Below are positions 60,651-64,000 of a stretch of DNA of 64,000 bases, piece after piece. The DNA is from Holothuria scabra (taxonomy: Eukaryota > Echinodermata > Holothuroidea > Aspidochirotida > Holothuriidae): assembly GCA_037179385.1 (NCBI GenBank), contig CM074188.1, positions 27,235,318 through 27,299,317 of the forward strand, written 5' to 3'. The translations under genes were made by a program, and so were the position numbers. The notes under the pieces are model-generated. The model did not search any database. It was given only the letters and a program-made list of their open reading frames with translations, and was not told the DNA's origin. The stretch's first letter is position 1. Each line of letters opens with the position of its first letter.

Positions 60651-63572
60651 GTTTTTTCAGGTTTGATTTTAGACTTTCATTAAATACAACAATCACAATT
60701 TGTCATACAGATACAGATATGTTGAGATGTCAACTGCACTGTAACACAATCTCCATAACAATGTACCAAACGCCGAGGGCTATGAGTGAGCATATATTGC
60801 CAATCAACAAAATACCTCTGTTAAAACAAACCAGGTGATAAGCTGGTCTAGCTGTTCAATGACTATACACACCCAACTGAGCACTTGCAGCACTCAACTA
60901 CCGTACCTATCTAGAAACTCTCTACTGCAGACTTTGTAGTTCCCTGACTTCAATCCACATTTTGACCTTTCCTGACAGGAAACACATATTTTCCTAGGAG
61001 ACTCGCTCATAATCCAAACCGCTGGGCACACACCATTAGCCTGGATTATGTACTGTATACAGCAAATGTATCAGAAGCAGGAGTGTTGGTCTGTCCCACC
61101 GCAACAAATACTCTGAACACACACTGAGTTTGGAGACTGCATCCTACAATCAACTGTTGAGGGGAGGTTCCTAACTTCCTGTCAGTCTGCAACAGCAATT
61201 ATTCAAGCAAACTATTCCTTCCTGCAAGCCAACAGACGCAGTTTCATGTTTGTTTCAATGACTGTTCTGCTTGAGCAGACAGGATTTTGCTAGAATCCTG
61301 ACATCCTTGTGGCTTTGCTTTGCAACAAACATCACACTACACACAGTAACTTCATCTGTCCAGAGAGGAATGTCCTTCGATCAGCTTCTCCGTGAGATTG
61401 CAGGTGGCTTACTATTAAGTGGCAAGATCCACTTGTTCTACTGACTGATCGCTACAATGAAACTTCTGGTTGCTAAGTTAACTAAAGAAGCCAAGAGCAA
61501 GGACTACAAAGGAAGCAGGGATAACGATGCAAAACAAACTTAATGATTTCAACTTGAACTGTGAGATGACCTTCTAAATCATCAGAATTAACAACCTCTA
61601 AAATTATGCTGCATAATTGGAACAATACAAGTCAGTTTTGTCAATAACAGCAAATAAATGATGACTATTGTACCTGGCCTTCCATCACAGACAAATCCAG
61701 TGCATCAAAATCACAGAGTGACTGGGATTAATGAAAAGGTAAGCTCTCTCCCGTTTTTTAATTCTTGCTGTACCAACTAGCTCTGGAATCAATTCTTTAT
61801 TGACATAATTGGACTAGGTGAGTAAATCCTGTTCATGCACTGATGGACTATTAAACAGATTGATTTTAGAGCTTTGAGGGTCTCATAAAATTGAACAGGA
61901 AATTGATGTGGCAAAGAGCAGTCATACATATTGTCTAAAGACTCAAATATAAAATTAGAGAAGAGAATGAAAAGGAAAACTGACATAGAATAAAGCCTGA
62001 ATGATGAGTGTGTACATGTTAAAACACTGCAGTAACCTGAAGGCAAGGGGATGAGTGGGTGGGTGGGGGAGAGCATGTAAATATAGCCAAGACAGAAATT
62101 GCAAGGTAATTCCTGCAGTTTAAGTTGGGACAGGACAGGCCACGAGCCCCAGAATAGTAAAATTTTATAAATGACATTGGCAAAGTATAGGGAACTGATA
62201 CAAATGAAAACAAGGGGCTCTTCGAATCTTAGAGTGATGGAAAATTTACCCATAACCTACCTTGTTTTGTGAACCTATTAGCACTACTTACCCCACTTAG
62301 GTAGGTTTCAGGTAAACCTACATATTATGCTCCTTCCTAGCTCTCCTAAAAATCCAAGTTATGAGGGTGTCCCTGGTCAGTGACCATGGACAAAACTTCC
62401 TAGGATGGTGGAGCGAGAAAAAATAACATGAACAAAAAAACCCTACAGTACCAAAAACAGTGGGCTGGTGAGAGAAAACAGGCAAATAGACCAAATCTGC
62501 TGGTAATGAAACATGGGCCAGTTAGGATTGCTTCCAGCAGGAGGTGGCATATAGCAAATGCCAGCCGTTGCATCACCAGACATCATTTCATAGACTGATG
62601 TAGACTGATGGACTGTCCAACATTGTAGTATTTATGGGCGAGGTGCCAGGTATAAAGGAGCATAATAGGTTGACCATGTTGCCTTTCATAGCTCTCTCTT
62701 TCGAAGGAGAGCAACCCTCGGGCCAGTTTCCCCATGGGAAACGGCAGGCGCTCTATACCCAGAATCACATACATTAGAGGTACTTTAGAATTCTCTGCCT
62801 CTTACATTCTGCATAGCTGATCCTATCTTCAATATAAACAGCTGGCCTGCAGTTCCCCTTACAAATGAAGAATTGTTTTCAACAATAAAAAATAGTACTG
62901 TATCATTAAGTGTATTTTTGGGAAAAAAATAATGCTGTGTCATTAAAAATAAGTTTGAAAATACTTTACACCAACTTCTTTCAAAGAGCTGGCACACAAA
63001 CAAGAGTGCACAAAGTTCACAAGCACTTCATTTTATTGTCCTTGCATTTAAAGCCAATAAAACTAGGAAGTTACTTCTCCATTCTCTTTAAATACAATGA
63101 AAAAAATAAGAAAATGCAAATCTGAAAATGAATCCCTTTCAAAGTTTTTTTTTTTTAAGTTTTAGAACATTGCAAATTGGAAGGAAATCCTGGTGTAACA
63201 ACCCTGCATGAGTTCAGTAATTCATAGTAGCACAAAATATTGCTGCATGATATAAATTTGGAATACACATACAAATTTCTGTGGGGCTATTTTTAAACTG
63301 GATTACAAAAATTTCCTTTGACATAATTTTCCAAATATGATTATCAAGTGCGAAGTAGAAGGAATTTGAACATACTAACATCTTTTCTCCTTTAACTCAT
63401 TCATCAACGGGAATACATATTTGTTGATAAAGAAGGAACTAATTGTTACAAACATTTGCGTACTGTATGAACTATGCACAAAAGACCAATGTGTGTACAG
63501 GTGACACAAAAAATGGGTGTACTTTATGAAATCACTACAATAGACAGTTTACATCTTGCCTTATTATATAAC
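60651..63572. other. Upstream flank of the TNFAIP8-family gene; no second gene seen
   Basis: The segment 60.7-61.6 kb is free of the listed repeats and may hold the promoter. It contains a kB-type GGGAGGTTCC at 61162-61171. A 154-codon minus-strand frame at 61789-62253 is hydrophobic, low in complexity and unsupported. At 62690-62765 two adjacent hairpins occur (GCTCTC/GAGAGC and GTTTCCC/GGGAAAC) in a GC-richer island of unknown nature. Confidence 0.45.
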
Positions 63573-63895
63573 TTAAAGGGCAAAACCTTTCACTCCAAAC
63601 TTTAATTTTGGTACCGGGGTACTGAAATTCTCAATTGGCTCAGCCATTTGACTGACAGCTAATTCAAACAATGCAGAGTACCAAAGCTTTTATTACACAG
63701 TATGGACAGTTACTGTACAGAGAGTGTTTTGATTATATAAAGAGTTTTTCTTTACTCACCTTGAAGAAATAAACTGAGATTGTATCTTAATGAGCATGAA
63801 TTTCAGACAATTGTGAGGGGGGGGGGGGAGGGGAGGCTTAAGTAAGAAGATTAGGAGAATTAGTACTGTTTGGGGTGAGAACACTGGGCCTTTAA
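63573..63895 (+). mobile_element. TTAA MITE family A, copy 15
   Basis: Forward, TTAA at both ends. Complete, with a G-run expansion in the GGGAGGGGCTTAAG segment. Confidence 0.85.
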
Positions 63896-63925
63896 TGGAT
63901 GCAGTGGATTCATAAAATGTCACTG

Positions 63926-64000
63926 GTCTGATCCCCTCACCTCAAACAGGACCGATTCTCCTAACCTGCTCCCTTAAGCCCCTCCCACAATTTTCCAAAA
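63926..64000 (-). mobile_element. TTAA MITE family A, copy 16 (cut by window edge)
   Basis: CTCACCTCAAACAGGACCGA, CTCCTAACC and CCCTCCCACAATTTTCC mark a reversed copy starting about 30 bp after copy 15 and running off the window. Confidence 0.75.

Noticed and set aside
61789..62253. 154-codon minus-strand open frame upstream of the TNFAIP8-family gene
   Set aside because: Low-complexity hydrophobic composition, no recognisable domain, no promoter or splice evidence; fits chance in AT-rich DNA.

Overview
The window is animal nuclear DNA: AT-rich, full of microsatellites, miniature transposons and short SINE-like pieces, with almost no coding sequence. The repeats (Helentron-like elements with about 145-bp tandem cores and CA tracts, and many small TTAA-flanked elements) and the one protein recognised suggest a marine invertebrate deuterostome. 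An echinoderm is my best guess, but the sequence alone does not prove it. No bacterial, organellar or rRNA sequence is seen.

One gene is supported, on the minus strand. It is a TNFAIP8/TIPE-family gene whose last coding exon is at 8193-8767. That exon has a strong splice acceptor and no usable ATG before the conserved core. A matching first coding exon lies about 52 kb away at 60446-60476: an ATG in good context, ten codons ending MENSQSSDEE plus one base, then a GTAAGT donor. Joining the two gives an in-frame 201-residue protein. Almost the whole window is therefore the first intron of this gene. Bases 1-8192 are its 3' UTR and downstream flank, and 60477-64000 its 5' UTR, promoter region and upstream flank.

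The intron and flanks are a catalogue of non-autonomous mobile elements. (1) Four Helentron-associated-like elements (13-1748, 32420-34878, 39359-40389, 41193-43491) carry tandem minisatellite cores, a CA tract and a terminal hairpin followed by AAAAAT; in three of them a 5' terminal repeat matches the hairpin arm. (2) About 16 copies of a ~300-bp TTAA-flanked MITE (family A) and seven of a second one (family C). (3) A smaller MITE with CAGGGAATAATTTA ends sits at different points inside two family A copies. (4) Also present are a hAT-like MITE, two foldback elements, a tRNA-derived SINE family, a hairpin-headed repeat (family B), a GGGAAATT-rich repeat (family D), a 17-bp minisatellite, a 265-bp tandem duplication and a 52-bp perfect palindrome.

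The most interesting combination is that the 32.4-34.9 kb element puts at least nine perfect TGACCTTTGACCT motifs (the DR1 nuclear-receptor element) and several DR2 motifs inside the first intron of an immune/lipid-signalling gene. Whether they act is not shown by the sequence.
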